Source of the DNA: Brevundimonas sp.
Lineage (GTDB): Bacteria; Pseudomonadota; Alphaproteobacteria; Caulobacterales; Caulobacteraceae
Length of the DNA: 6,707 nt
Direction of reading: 5' to 3'
NCBI GenBank assembly: GCA_020253595.1
Contig: JADCBH010000403.1
Span: forward strand, 1 to 6,707
Shown here: positions 1-6,388 of the stretch, piece by piece
How the letters are laid out: every line of letters begins with the position of its first letter
Position numbering within the stretch: position 1 is the first letter of the stretch
Position numbers and translations under genes: made by a program
The notes under the pieces: model-generated
What the model saw: the letters and a program-made list of their open reading frames with translations, nothing else
Told to the model about the DNA's origin: nothing
Databases searched by the model: none

Positions 1-565
1 ACAGGTCGCTCTTGTTCAGCACAATGACATCAGCGAACTCGATCTGATCGACCAGCAGATTGGCGACCGTCCGCTCATCATCATCACCAAGATGCTCGCC
101 GCGCGTCCTCAGGCGATCCGTCGAAGGGTAGTCGCGGAAGAAGTTGAAGGCGTCGACGACCGTGACCATGGTGTCGATCTGAGCAAGGTCAGACAGGCTG
201 AAGCCATCTTCGTCGCGGAAGTCGAAGGTCGCGGCGACCGGCATGGGCTCGGAGATTCCGGTCGACTCGATCAGCAGATAGTCGAACCGCCCTTCGCGAG
301 CGAGCCGGCCGACCTCCTTCAGCAGATCCTCACGCAATGTGCAGCAGATGCAGCCGTTCGACATCTCCACCAGCGTCTCCTGCGTACGCGAGAGGTCCGC
401 GCCTCCGCCTTCTCGCACCAGGGCTGCATCGATGTTCACCTCGCTCATGTCGTTGACGATGACCGCGACCCGAATGCCTTCCCGGTTCGACAGGATGTGA
501 TTGAGCACTGTCGTCTTTCCGGCACCAAGAAAGCCGGACAGAACGGTGACGGGGAGCCTGGACAT
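1..565 (-). CDS. zigA: ZigA-type COG0523 GTPase, putative zinc metallochaperone (3' end missing)
   Basis: The N-terminal 188 residues of a G3E-family P-loop GTPase are visible; the gene runs off the left edge and lacks its C-terminal CobW_C part. Seen: Walker A GFLGAGKTT (residues 11-19), VNDMSEVNID (37-46), the metal-binding GCICC signature (71-75), ESTG (100-103) and guanine-specificity NKSD (184-187). The spacing and the VNDMSEVNID and RFDYLLIESTGISEP stretches match the ZigA branch of COG0523. Members of this family are thought to hand zinc to target proteins during zinc limitation, using GTP, in the cytoplasm. The ATG at 565 is chosen because GAGAGG lies 5 nt upstream and it starts directly at the SRLPVTVLSGF strand before the P-loop. 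A Zur-like palindrome upstream supports zinc control. Family assignment is firm; the precise client protein is unknown. Confidence 0.93.
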   Translation of the reverse strand, partial: MSRLPVTVLSGFLGAGKTTVLNHILSNREGIRVAVIVNDMSEVNIDAALVREGGGADLSRTQETLVEMSNGCICCTLREDLLKEVGRLAREGRFDYLLIESTGISEPMPVAATFDFRDEDGFSLSDLAQIDTMVTVVDAFNFFRDYPSTDRLRTRGEHLGDDDERTVANLLVDQIEFADVIVLNKSDL

Positions 566-587
566 GAAACCCTCTCGACGGCATAGC

Positions 588-616
588 TTCGGTCGCCATA
601 GATGTTACGCTATAAC
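588..616 (+). promoter_or_regulatory. Candidate promoter for the DUF1826-like gene
   Basis: TTCGGT (588-593) and TATAAC (611-616) are separated by 17 nt. The -10 lies inside the right half of the Zur-like palindrome, so a bound repressor would block it. The predicted start near 623 would leave a leader of only about 12 nt that just includes the Shine-Dalgarno sequence, which is tight; a start slightly upstream is possible. Confidence 0.4.
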
Positions 617-623
617 ATCTCAA
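595..623 (-). promoter_or_regulatory. Candidate sigma-70-type promoter for zigA
   Basis: Reading the minus strand, TTGAGA (623-618) is followed after exactly 17 nt by TATGGC (600-595), giving a predicted start near 588 and a leader of about 22 nt that contains the GAGAGG ribosome site. The Zur-like palindrome fills the space between the two hexamers. The -35 is good and the -10 is only moderate, so this is a candidate assigned by spacing and position. Confidence 0.45.
600..620. promoter_or_regulatory. Probable Zur box between zigA and the DUF1826-like gene
   Basis: Two perfect 8-bp half-sites, AGATGTTA (600-607) and TAACATCT (613-620), flank a 5-bp spacer CGCTA. The core TGTTA-N5-TAACA matches the known proteobacterial Zur operator pattern (TGTTATANTATAACA) except for the two bases CG. 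The site is the only clear palindrome in the 69-bp spacer between two divergent genes, one of which belongs to a family commonly controlled by Zur. It overlaps the likely promoter elements of both genes, as expected for a repressor site. Zur as the binding protein is inferred; no zur gene is in the window. Confidence 0.85.
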
Positions 624-627
624 GGAG
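622..627 (+). promoter_or_regulatory. Ribosome binding site that sets the GTG start at 635
   Basis: AAGGAG ends 7 nt before GTG at 635. The only in-frame upstream ATG (602) lies inside the Zur-like operator and has no Shine-Dalgarno sequence, so the GTG is preferred. Confidence 0.75.
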
Positions 628-634
628 CTTTTGC

Positions 635-1141
635 GTGCCGCACTCCCTTGCAGTCTGCGCCACGGGCGATTCACCGGCTGTCTTCGCGACCCTGGAGGAT
701 CCGCAAGTCCGTCTCGCCGTATGGACTCGGTCCAACCCCTGCGAAGTCGATGACTTCCCCTTCTACGCCGAGCCTCTGGTGTCCGAGCTGTGCTGCCTGC
801 CGAAGTGGCTGGACAGGGATATTCGGCTACTCGGCGGTCTCTTCAGTTCGTTGACAAACCAGAACTGGAAGGTGCGTCTGGAAACCGCTGAGACACGGAC
901 CTGTCCCGCATTTCACGAAGACGCGGTGCGTCTCCGACTGCTCGTAACCTACCGTGGTCCAGGCACAGAATGGGCCACAGATCTGGAAAGCCCTCAGGTC
1001 CACGAGATTCCGGCGGGAGCCGTCGCCGCGTTCAAGGGACGGGCCTGGCCCTCGAGCGAACGGCTGCTACATCGATCTGCCAAGGCCTCGTTCCGGAGGC
1101 CTCGCTGGCTGCTTGCGATGGATGCAGTCGAACCCCTTTAG
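635..1141 (+). CDS. DUF1826-like protein of unknown function, zinc-locus partner
   Basis: A 168-residue protein starting at GTG 635 behind AAGGAG (7-nt gap). The stretch CPAFHEDAVRL (90-100), RLLVTYRGPGTEW (101-113), PAGAVAAFKG (126-135) and LLHRS (144-148) resemble the DUF1826 family as I know it; those proteins are typically around 200 residues, so this one is slightly short but looks complete, ending soon after the LLAMDAVEP strand. No signal peptide or membrane segment is evident, so it is probably cytoplasmic. H94-x-D96 with a distal H146 followed by R147 recalls the metal-binding facial triad of Fe(II)/2-oxoglutarate oxygenases, but this is only motif reading. It is divergent from zigA across a shared Zur-like box, implying expression under zinc starvation. 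The biochemical function is unknown. Confidence 0.82.
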   Translation: MPHSLAVCATGDSPAVFATLEDPQVRLAVWTRSNPCEVDDFPFYAEPLVSELCCLPKWLDRDIRLLGGLFSSLTNQNWKVRLETAETRTCPAFHEDAVRLRLLVTYRGPGTEWATDLESPQVHEIPAGAVAAFKGRAWPSSERLLHRSAKASFRRPRWLLAMDAVEPL

Positions 1142-1269
1142 CTGACCAGATGAATAGCTTCAGGGATCGACGCTCTGGGGCTTGTTCCCTCGGGACCCTA
1201 GCGCGCGGAGAGTCTGCGGCCGAAAGGGTGCGGTCAGGCATCGACGGTGCTGCGGTCCGTCATCGCCAT

Positions 1270-1285
1270 TTGCAATCGATTGCAA
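1270..1285. promoter_or_regulatory. LacI-family operator of the sugar operon
   Basis: TTGCAATCGATTGCAA is a perfect 16-bp palindrome with a central CG step, the hallmark of operators bound by LacI-family proteins, whose hinge-helix leucine inserts at that step. It lies 54 bp upstream of the GH13 start and its right half doubles as the -35 hexamer of the predicted promoter, so binding would block RNA polymerase. The LacI-family gene at 5360-6382 is the natural candidate for the cognate repressor; that pairing is inferred from proximity. Confidence 0.85.
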
Positions 1286-1309
1286 CTTCATCCGGATGAG
1301 TGTTAACAT
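1280..1309 (+). promoter_or_regulatory. Probable promoter of the amylosucrase-fructokinase-permease operon
   Basis: TTGCAA (1280-1285) serves as -35 and TAACAT (1304-1309) as -10 with an 18-nt spacer; TG at 1301-1302 gives an extended -10 (TG-T-TAACAT). The predicted start near 1316 leaves a leader of about 24 nt. The -35 is embedded in the palindromic operator. Assigned by motif and geometry only. Confidence 0.6.
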
Positions 1310-1339
1310 TGCGACCAAGATGGGGTCGGAACCTGCTGC

Positions 1340-3160
1340 ATGTCGCTTGAAGCCCGAACGGTTGGGAAGCCGGAGACGATCGCGGCGGCCACCGGGCATC
1401 TTTGGGAGGTGCTCTGGGACCGGTTCGCCCGCCTCTACGGCGACCACCCGGATCATGATCCGATACGGTCCCAAATCGAGGTAAGGCTTTCAGGCTATCG
1501 CGATGCCCACACCCCCGCGCTTATGGGACGCGGAAGCCAGCCAGAGTTACCTAGCACAGAGCAATCCGGGCAAGTCGTCTACACCTTCTACGCTGACCGC
1601 TTCGCCGAAAACCTTCGGGGGCTGTCGGGACGGACTGAGTATCTGAAGGCCCTAGGCGTCCGATGGCTGCACCCTTTGCCGATCCTCCGTCCCCGGCCGG
1701 GCGACAGCGATGGCGGCTTCGCTGTTCAAGACTATCGCCAGGTCGATCCTCGACTGGGGGATATGGACGACCTGGAGGCCTTGGCGGGCGACCTCAAGAG
1801 GCAAGGCATCGGGATCATTCTGGATGTCGTCTGCAATCATACGGCGCGGGAACATGCCTGGGCCGAGGCCGCGCGCGCTGGCGATCCAAGGTACCGGGAC
1901 TACTACATCACGATCGAGGATGCGGCCGAAGTCGCAGCCTGGGAGACATCGCTGATCGACGTGTTTCCCAACACCGCTCCGGGCAGCTTTACCTATGACG
2001 CGGACATGGGCGGTCACGTCTGGACGACCTTCTATCCGTTCCAGTGGGACCTGAACTACGCCAACCCCGCCGTCTTCGCTGAGATGCTCGATGTGCTGCT
2101 GTATCTGGCCGGCAAAGGCGTTGGAGGCTTCCGGCTGGACAGTGCGCCCTTCCTCTGGAAACGCGCGGGCACATCCTGCCGCAACCAGCCGGAGGTCTAC
2201 TGGATCGTCGAGGCCTGGCGCGCAGCCTTGTCGATCGTCGCCCCTTCCGTTGTCCTGATCGCCGAGGCCATCGAAAGCCTGGAGGATGTCCTGCCCTTCT
2301 TCGGTCAGGAGGCACCCGGCTGCGATCTGGCCTACAGCAACGGGGTGATGACGGCGCTGTGGGGCGCGCTGGCCGATGGCGATGCAGGCATCGCAAGGAC
2401 GCTGTTGAGCGCTGCTACAGCTCGCCCGAACGGGGCCAACTGGCTGAACTATGTCCGGTGTCACGACGACCTGATCTGGAACGCCCTGGCCGCCTATGCA
2501 CCGCCAGAAGACCTCGCGCGATGGTCTCGTTTCTATGGGGGGCAGGACGACAGCTTCCCGAACGGCCGGGCGTTCCAGACTGCCGACGGCGGCGTGCCAT
2601 CGACCAACGGAATGGCCGCTTCACTTCTCGGCCTCGAAGGCGACGTGTCCCCGGCCGGCCTGCCGGTTCGACGTCTCATGCTCCTGTACGCCATCATCCA
2701 CGCGCTGGATGGCTGGCCGCTCATCTACATGGGCGACGAGATCGGCCTGACCAATGATGAAGCTTATGCGGACGATCCCTTGCGGGCCATCGACGGCAGA
2801 TGGTTGCACAGGCCGCAAATGGACTGGGATTTGGCGGGGTCGAGGGACAAGGCAGGGTCGATCGCGCAAATGCTTTTCGACGCCATGCGGCACCTCGGCG
2901 AAACGGCTCGCCGCCTGAACGATATCGGCGTCTGCGGGCGCGCCATGCCTTGCGTCGTCGGCGATCCGGCGGTGCTGGCCTTCACCCGTGACGATGGGCC
3001 GAAAGGGTTCATGCTCCTGGCCAACATGAGCGATCGAACCGTCTCGATCACCCTGCCAGACCGATATTCGGACGCGCCGGATATCCTGGGTCTGTCGAAC
3101 GATGAAGGCGACTTGTCGCGATTGGCCCCCTATGCCGTCCGCTGGATGGTGGAGGCATGA
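1340..3160 (+). CDS. GH13 amylosucrase / sucrose hydrolase
   Basis: A 606-residue cytoplasmic glycoside hydrolase of family GH13, amylosucrase type (Neisseria polysaccharea enzyme: about 636 residues). It has an N-terminal helical part (about 1-75), the (beta/alpha)8 barrel (about 76-500) and a C-terminal beta domain (about 535-606). Visible GH13 motifs: DVVCNH (162-167), GGFRLDS with nucleophile D267 and R265, acid/base E309 in LIAEAIES, and VRCHDD with H375 and D376. Amylosucrase hallmarks are SDGGFAV (123-129), WTTF-x2-FQWDLNYANP (228-243), FLWKRAGTSC (271-280) and RWLHRP (487-492); D124 and an Arg in RWLHRP probably form the pocket-closing salt bridge. The enzyme splits sucrose, releasing fructose and transferring glucose to glucan or water; which outcome dominates cannot be read from sequence. 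No signal peptide. The start has only a weak Shine-Dalgarno (GGTCGGA). First gene of the operon, followed by a coupled fructokinase. A sugar other than sucrose is less likely. Confidence 0.93.
   Translation: MSLEARTVGKPETIAAATGHLWEVLWDRFARLYGDHPDHDPIRSQIEVRLSGYRDAHTPALMGRGSQPELPSTEQSGQVVYTFYADRFAENLRGLSGRTEYLKALGVRWLHPLPILRPRPGDSDGGFAVQDYRQVDPRLGDMDDLEALAGDLKRQGIGIILDVVCNHTAREHAWAEAARAGDPRYRDYYITIEDAAEVAAWETSLIDVFPNTAPGSFTYDADMGGHVWTTFYPFQWDLNYANPAVFAEMLDVLLYLAGKGVGGFRLDSAPFLWKRAGTSCRNQPEVYWIVEAWRAALSIVAPSVVLIAEAIESLEDVLPFFGQEAPGCDLAYSNGVMTALWGALADGDAGIARTLLSAATARPNGANWLNYVRCHDDLIWNALAAYAPPEDLARWSRFYGGQDDSFPNGRAFQTADGGVPSTNGMAASLLGLEGDVSPAGLPVRRLMLLYAIIHALDGWPLIYMGDEIGLTNDEAYADDPLRAIDGRWLHRPQMDWDLAGSRDKAGSIAQMLFDAMRHLGETARRLNDIGVCGRAMPCVVGDPAVLAFTRDDGPKGFMLLANMSDRTVSITLPDRYSDAPDILGLSNDEGDLSRLAPYAVRWMVEA
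3151..3155 (+). promoter_or_regulatory. Ribosome binding site that sets the fructokinase start at 3163
   Basis: GGAGG ends 1 nt before the ATG at 3157 (which overlaps the GH13 stop as ATGA) but 7 nt before the ATG at 3163. Spacing favours 3163, which also begins the protein just ahead of the phosphate-binding strand, as usual for this family. The site lies in the last codons of the GH13 gene, so translation is probably coupled. Confidence 0.7.
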
Positions 3161-3162
3161 GT

Positions 3163-4134
3163 ATGTTCGCAAGCGTGGAGATGGGCGGCACCAAGGTCAT
3201 GGTCGCCTTCGGAACGGGGCCGGAGGACCTGTCAGCCCCCGTTCGCATCCCCACCACCACGCCAGAGGAAACCCTGACGAACGTGGAGCGCCTGATCGCC
3301 GGTGCCGCGACGGGGGCCAGGCTCCTGGGGATCGGAGTGGCAACCTTTGGACCCGCGCGTCTCGAACGGACTGCTCCAGACTGGGGCACCCTCCTGCCGA
3401 CGCCCAAGCCGTGTTGGAGCGGAGCCAGGATCGGCCCGAGACTGGCGGATGCCTTTGGCGTCCCGGTCGCCTTCGAAACCGATGTGACAGGCGCTGCGAT
3501 GGGCGAGGGACGATGGGGCGCAGCTCGGGGTCTGAGTGATTATGCCTATGTCACGATCGGGACCGGGGTCGGTGTTGGTCTGATCGTCAACGGCGCACCT
3601 CTGCATGGAGCGCTTCATCCCGAGGCAGGCCATATCAAGGTGCGCCGCGACCCGGCACGCGATCCGTTCGAGGGCTGCTGCCCCTTCCATGGCGACTGCC
3701 TGGAGGGACTGGTCAGCGGCCCCGCCATCGCCGCCCGGGTGGGGCGACCGGGCGAGACCCTGTCCGCCGACGACCCGGTCTGGGACCTGATCGCGGACTA
3801 TCTGGCCCAGGCAATGGCGACCCTGACTTTCGTGACTGCGCCCCAGCGGATCGTCATCGGCGGTGGCGTCGGCAGTCATCCCGCAGTTTTGCTTGCCACT
3901 CAGCGTCGCCTTGCGAAGGAGCTGAACGGCTACATGCCACACCTGACGTCAGACGAAGCTATCCAGGCTTTCCTCGTGCGGCCTGCGCTGGGGGACCGAT
4001 CCGGTGTGCTGGGCGCGCTCGCCCTGGCCCAGTCGCATTTCGATACATCCCAAACGACCAACGCCCCGGGTGCACCGGTGAGCCGAGGCACCCCGGAGGA
4101 ACATCCCCATGACCGCCGCCAGCTCGACGGATAG
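3163..4134 (+). CDS. ROK-family fructokinase
   Basis: A 323-residue ROK sugar kinase. Seen from the ATG at 3163: phosphate-binding EMGGTK (6-11), catalytic D107 in ETDVTGAA, the GTGVGVG loop (133-139), PEAGH (153-157) and the zinc-site pattern H157...C173-P-F-H176-G-D-C179 followed by LEGLVSGPAI. That CPxHxxC form is typical of the Bacillus YdhR-type fructokinases, which bind a structural zinc and use ATP to make fructose 6-phosphate. This supports fructose rather than glucose as substrate. It would trap the fructose released by the preceding GH13 enzyme. The core ends near residue 291 (GVLGALALAQSHF); the remaining 32 or so residues are low-complexity and partly encoded by the overlap with the next gene. 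An in-frame ATG at 3157 would add two residues. Confidence 0.92.
   Translation: MFASVEMGGTKVMVAFGTGPEDLSAPVRIPTTTPEETLTNVERLIAGAATGARLLGIGVATFGPARLERTAPDWGTLLPTPKPCWSGARIGPRLADAFGVPVAFETDVTGAAMGEGRWGAARGLSDYAYVTIGTGVGVGLIVNGAPLHGALHPEAGHIKVRRDPARDPFEGCCPFHGDCLEGLVSGPAIAARVGRPGETLSADDPVWDLIADYLAQAMATLTFVTAPQRIVIGGGVGSHPAVLLATQRRLAKELNGYMPHLTSDEAIQAFLVRPALGDRSGVLGALALAQSHFDTSQTTNAPGAPVSRGTPEEHPHDRRQLDG
4095..4100 (+). promoter_or_regulatory. Ribosome binding site of the MFS gene, inside the fructokinase gene
   Basis: GGAGGA ends 8 nt before ATG 4109, while the fructokinase frame continues to its stop at 4134. The strong site supports start 4109 and re-initiation or coupled translation of the permease. 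Confidence 0.7.
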
Positions 4135-5356
4135 ATCCGGCAACACCGGGGTCATCAAGCTTCTGACCTTCCTGATGTTCATGATGTTCGCGATGACGAC
4201 CGACTCGGTCGGCGTGATCATCCCTAGTGTCATCCAGGAATTTCAGCTCGGCATGACGGCAGCGGGGTCGTTCCACTACGCGACCATGAGCGGCATCGCC
4301 CTGGCGGGTCTGATGCTGGGGTTTCTGGCCGACAGCCTCGGCCGAAAGCGAGCGATCGTTCTGGGTCTGGCGCTGTTCGCGGCGACGGCCTTCCTGTTCG
4401 CCGTCGGCCAGAGCTTTGGCTTCTTCGTCTTGCTGATGTTCCTGTCCGGCGCGGCGATTGGCGTGTTCAAGACGGCGGCCCTGGCGCTGATCGGCGACAT
4501 CTCGACATCGACCAAGTCCCACACCGCGACGATGAACACCGTGGAAGGCTTCTTCGGAGTCGGTGCGATCATCGGGCCTGCTGTCGTGGCCGCTCTCATC
4601 GCTTCAGGTGCCTCGTGGAAATGGCTCTATGTGATCGCCGGAGGTCTGGCCGTCCTGTTGATCGCAACCGCGTCCATGGTCCGCTATCCTCGTCCAGCCG
4701 TCAGCAAGCAAAAGCCCGCCGATCTCAAAGCGACGCTGACCATGATGAGTAATCCCTACGCCCTGGCCTTCAGCTTCGGTACCATGCTGTACGTCGGCGT
4801 CGAAACGGCAATCTACGTGTGGATGCCGACACTCCTGGCCGACTATCAGGGGCCAGCGATCCTGATCGCGACCTATGCACTTTCGATCTTCTTCGTGCTT
4901 CGCGCCGCTGGCCGGTTTCTTGGAGCCTGGCTTCTGGGGCGGTTCGCCTGGACGACCGTGCTGGTCGTGTCCAGCCTCGCCATCCTGATCTGTTTTGCTG
5001 GGGCCCTCATCGGAGGCCGCGGCGCGGCTGTATGGCTCTTGCCGCTTTCCGGGCTGTTCATGTCGGTGATCTATCCGACCCTGAACTCCAAGGGCATCAG
5101 CTGTTTCCCGAAGGTGCAACATGGAGCGGTGGCCGGGGTGATCCTGTTCTTCACCTGCGTCAGCGCGGTGCTGTCACCCCTGGCGATGGGCGCTGTCAGC
5201 GACATGTTTGGAGGGGCAGAGTACGGCTTCGTCCTGGCGACCGGTCTTGCCTTCGTTCTGTTCGTCGCCCTGCTGCTGAACCGCCTGTTTGACCCTGCAG
5301 CAACGCGTCTGGCCCTCAACGATGATCAGGACTACGAACAGGCTCGGGCGCAGTAA
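4109..5356 (+). CDS. MFS sugar permease, fucose-permease-like, probable sucrose importer
   Basis: A 415-residue inner-membrane protein with about 12 hydrophobic segments (roughly 18-40, 56-76, 82-100, 104-127, 146-166, 171-191, 215-241, 250-268, 281-302, 306-324, 338-360, 371-391) and a polar central loop near 192-212. The MFS motif A appears as GFLADSLGRKRA (71-82). The second half carries GLFMSVIYPTLNSKGI (315-330) and a glycine/alanine-rich stretch before AVSD (362-365), reminiscent of the fucose permease (FHS/FucP) branch of proton-coupled sugar importers. Its 5' end overlaps the fructokinase gene by 26 bp, so it is the third gene of the operon. Sucrose as cargo is inferred from the operon (amylosucrase, fructokinase, TonB receptor); fructose or another sugar is possible. 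There is no sugar PTS gene in the window. Confidence 0.88.
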   Translation: MTAASSTDRSGNTGVIKLLTFLMFMMFAMTTDSVGVIIPSVIQEFQLGMTAAGSFHYATMSGIALAGLMLGFLADSLGRKRAIVLGLALFAATAFLFAVGQSFGFFVLLMFLSGAAIGVFKTAALALIGDISTSTKSHTATMNTVEGFFGVGAIIGPAVVAALIASGASWKWLYVIAGGLAVLLIATASMVRYPRPAVSKQKPADLKATLTMMSNPYALAFSFGTMLYVGVETAIYVWMPTLLADYQGPAILIATYALSIFFVLRAAGRFLGAWLLGRFAWTTVLVVSSLAILICFAGALIGGRGAAVWLLPLSGLFMSVIYPTLNSKGISCFPKVQHGAVAGVILFFTCVSAVLSPLAMGAVSDMFGGAEYGFVLATGLAFVLFVALLLNRLFDPAATRLALNDDQDYEQARAQ

Positions 5357-5359
5357 ACA

Positions 5360-6382
5360 TCAACCCGCAGGAGCAGAGTCCCGGACGATCAGCACCGGCG
5401 GCAGCACGACGGAAGCAGCGGCCTCCCCGCCCAGACGTCGCATGAGCAGGTCGACCATCGCCTCGGCCCCTGCGTGAAGATCCTGACGGATCGTCGTCAG
5501 CGCAGGGGAGGCGTGAATCGCGATTTCCAGATCGTCGTAACCCACCACCGCCACGTCGTCGGGAACAGCGACGCCGCGCTCTGTCAGAGCCCGAATGGCA
5601 CTCATGGCGATGATATCGGTCGCCGCCACAACGCCGTCGATAGCGGCACCGCTGTCCAGAAACTCGCCGATGGTCTCATAGGCGGTCTGAGGCGTCAGGT
5701 GGACGGGCAGGACGTGGGCGGGCGGCGAAATTCCCAACGCCCGGTGCGCCGCCAGAAACCCCTGATAACGTTCCCCCAGTTCGGGAAAGTCCGGATTCCC
5801 GAAGAACGCCAACTGCCTGCGCCCGGCATCCAGAAGATGGCGTGTGGCCAGCTCACCGCCAGTCCGATTGTCAGTACCGACCGTGCACTGAACCCGGCCC
5901 GGAAAGACCGCGCCCCATACCACCAGCGGCAAATAGCGGGCAGCGATTGCATCGATCGTCTCGATCTGGTCGGACTGGCCGATGACCAACACCCCGTCGA
6001 CCCGGCCTGAGTCCGTCATCCGGGCCAACCAGTCATTGTCGGAGGGAATGACGCGCGACAGCAGGAGATCGTATCCATGCCGCGTCAGAGCATCAGCAAG
6101 ATGTCCCAGCAGGGTGATGAAGAAGGGATCCGAGACCGGCTGCCCAATCTCATGTCCAAGCGGCAGGATGACGGCCACCGCCTGGGTCTTTCCAGTGCGG
6201 AGGTTTCGCCCAATCGCATTGGGCCGATAGCCATGTTCGCGGGCCAGGGCGGCGATCCGCTCCCGGGTCTCCTGACGGATCAAGGGGCTTCCGGCGAGCG
6301 CGCGCGAGACTGTCGAGGTCGAGAGCCCAGCGAGTTTGGCCAGGTCCGCCAGACTTCCAATCTTGGCCGTCTTGTCCTTCAT
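5360..6382 (-). CDS. LacI-family repressor of the sugar operon
   Basis: A 340-residue transcription factor. The N-terminal helix-turn-helix (about 9-30) contains LADLAKLAGLSTSTVSRAL, followed by hinge helix RPNAIGRNLR (53-62) with L61 as the probable minor-groove leucine. The periplasmic-binding-protein-like sensor follows: PLGHEIGQPVSDPFF (74-88), DNRTGG (171-176), R205 in ERYQGF, ATDIIA (254-259) and GYDD (281-284), positions that contact sugar in this family. It probably represses the convergent operon through the palindrome at 1270-1285 and is released by the sugar or a breakdown product. The upstream ribosome site is poor (GGGA 2 nt before ATG), and the predicted start of transcription may fall close to the ATG. 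No later Met before the HTH exists, so ATG 6382 is kept. Its stop is 3 bp from that of the permease gene. Confidence 0.94.
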   Translation of the reverse strand: MKDKTAKIGSLADLAKLAGLSTSTVSRALAGSPLIRQETRERIAALAREHGYRPNAIGRNLRTGKTQAVAVILPLGHEIGQPVSDPFFITLLGHLADALTRHGYDLLLSRVIPSDNDWLARMTDSGRVDGVLVIGQSDQIETIDAIAARYLPLVVWGAVFPGRVQCTVGTDNRTGGELATRHLLDAGRRQLAFFGNPDFPELGERYQGFLAAHRALGISPPAHVLPVHLTPQTAYETIGEFLDSGAAIDGVVAATDIIAMSAIRALTERGVAVPDDVAVVGYDDLEIAIHASPALTTIRQDLHAGAEAMVDLLMRRLGGEAAASVVLPPVLIVRDSAPAG

Positions 6383-6388
6383 GATCCC

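Larger units (their letters stand above)
1142..1339. other. Intergenic region between the zinc and sucrose modules
   Basis: This 198-bp stretch holds the control region of the sugar operon in its right third (1270-1309). The left part, 1142-1260, contains several GGG/CCC runs but no hairpin followed by a T-run, so no intrinsic terminator for the DUF1826-like gene could be identified. No small gene with a convincing ribosome site was found. Confidence 0.7.

Noticed and set aside
602..634. ATG at 602 as the start of the DUF1826-like gene
   Set aside because: It lies within the Zur-like operator and lacks a ribosome site, while GTG 635 has AAGGAG 7 nt upstream.
92..674. Long open frames at 92-586 (+) and 330-674 (-)
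   Set aside because: Both overlap the zigA frame, which has all GTPase motifs; their translations show no recognisable domain and reflect high GC content.
1142..1260. GGG/CCC-rich segment as a terminator for the DUF1826-like gene
   Set aside because: Short complementary runs exist but none forms a stable stem followed by a T-run.
1449..1462. Perfect 14-bp palindrome CGGATCATGATCCG just inside the GH13 gene, possible auxiliary operator
   Set aside because: A 14-bp palindrome is expected about 0.4 times by chance in a window this size, it is coding (HPDHDP), and it does not resemble the TTGCAATC half-site.
1652..2464. 270-codon open frame on the minus strand within the GH13 gene
   Set aside because: Shadow of the GH13 frame, whose catalytic motifs run through the same bases; the antisense product has no recognisable motif.
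3232..3942. 236-codon open frame on the minus strand within the fructokinase gene
   Set aside because: Antisense shadow of a frame with complete ROK motifs; no ribosome site or domain seen.
3959..5122. Minus-strand open frames (3959-4522, 4604-5122) opposite the MFS gene
   Set aside because: Charged, low-complexity translations typical of the antisense of a membrane protein gene; no domain.
5474..6010. 178-codon plus-strand open frame opposite the LacI-family gene
   Set aside because: Antisense shadow of a well-conserved repressor frame.
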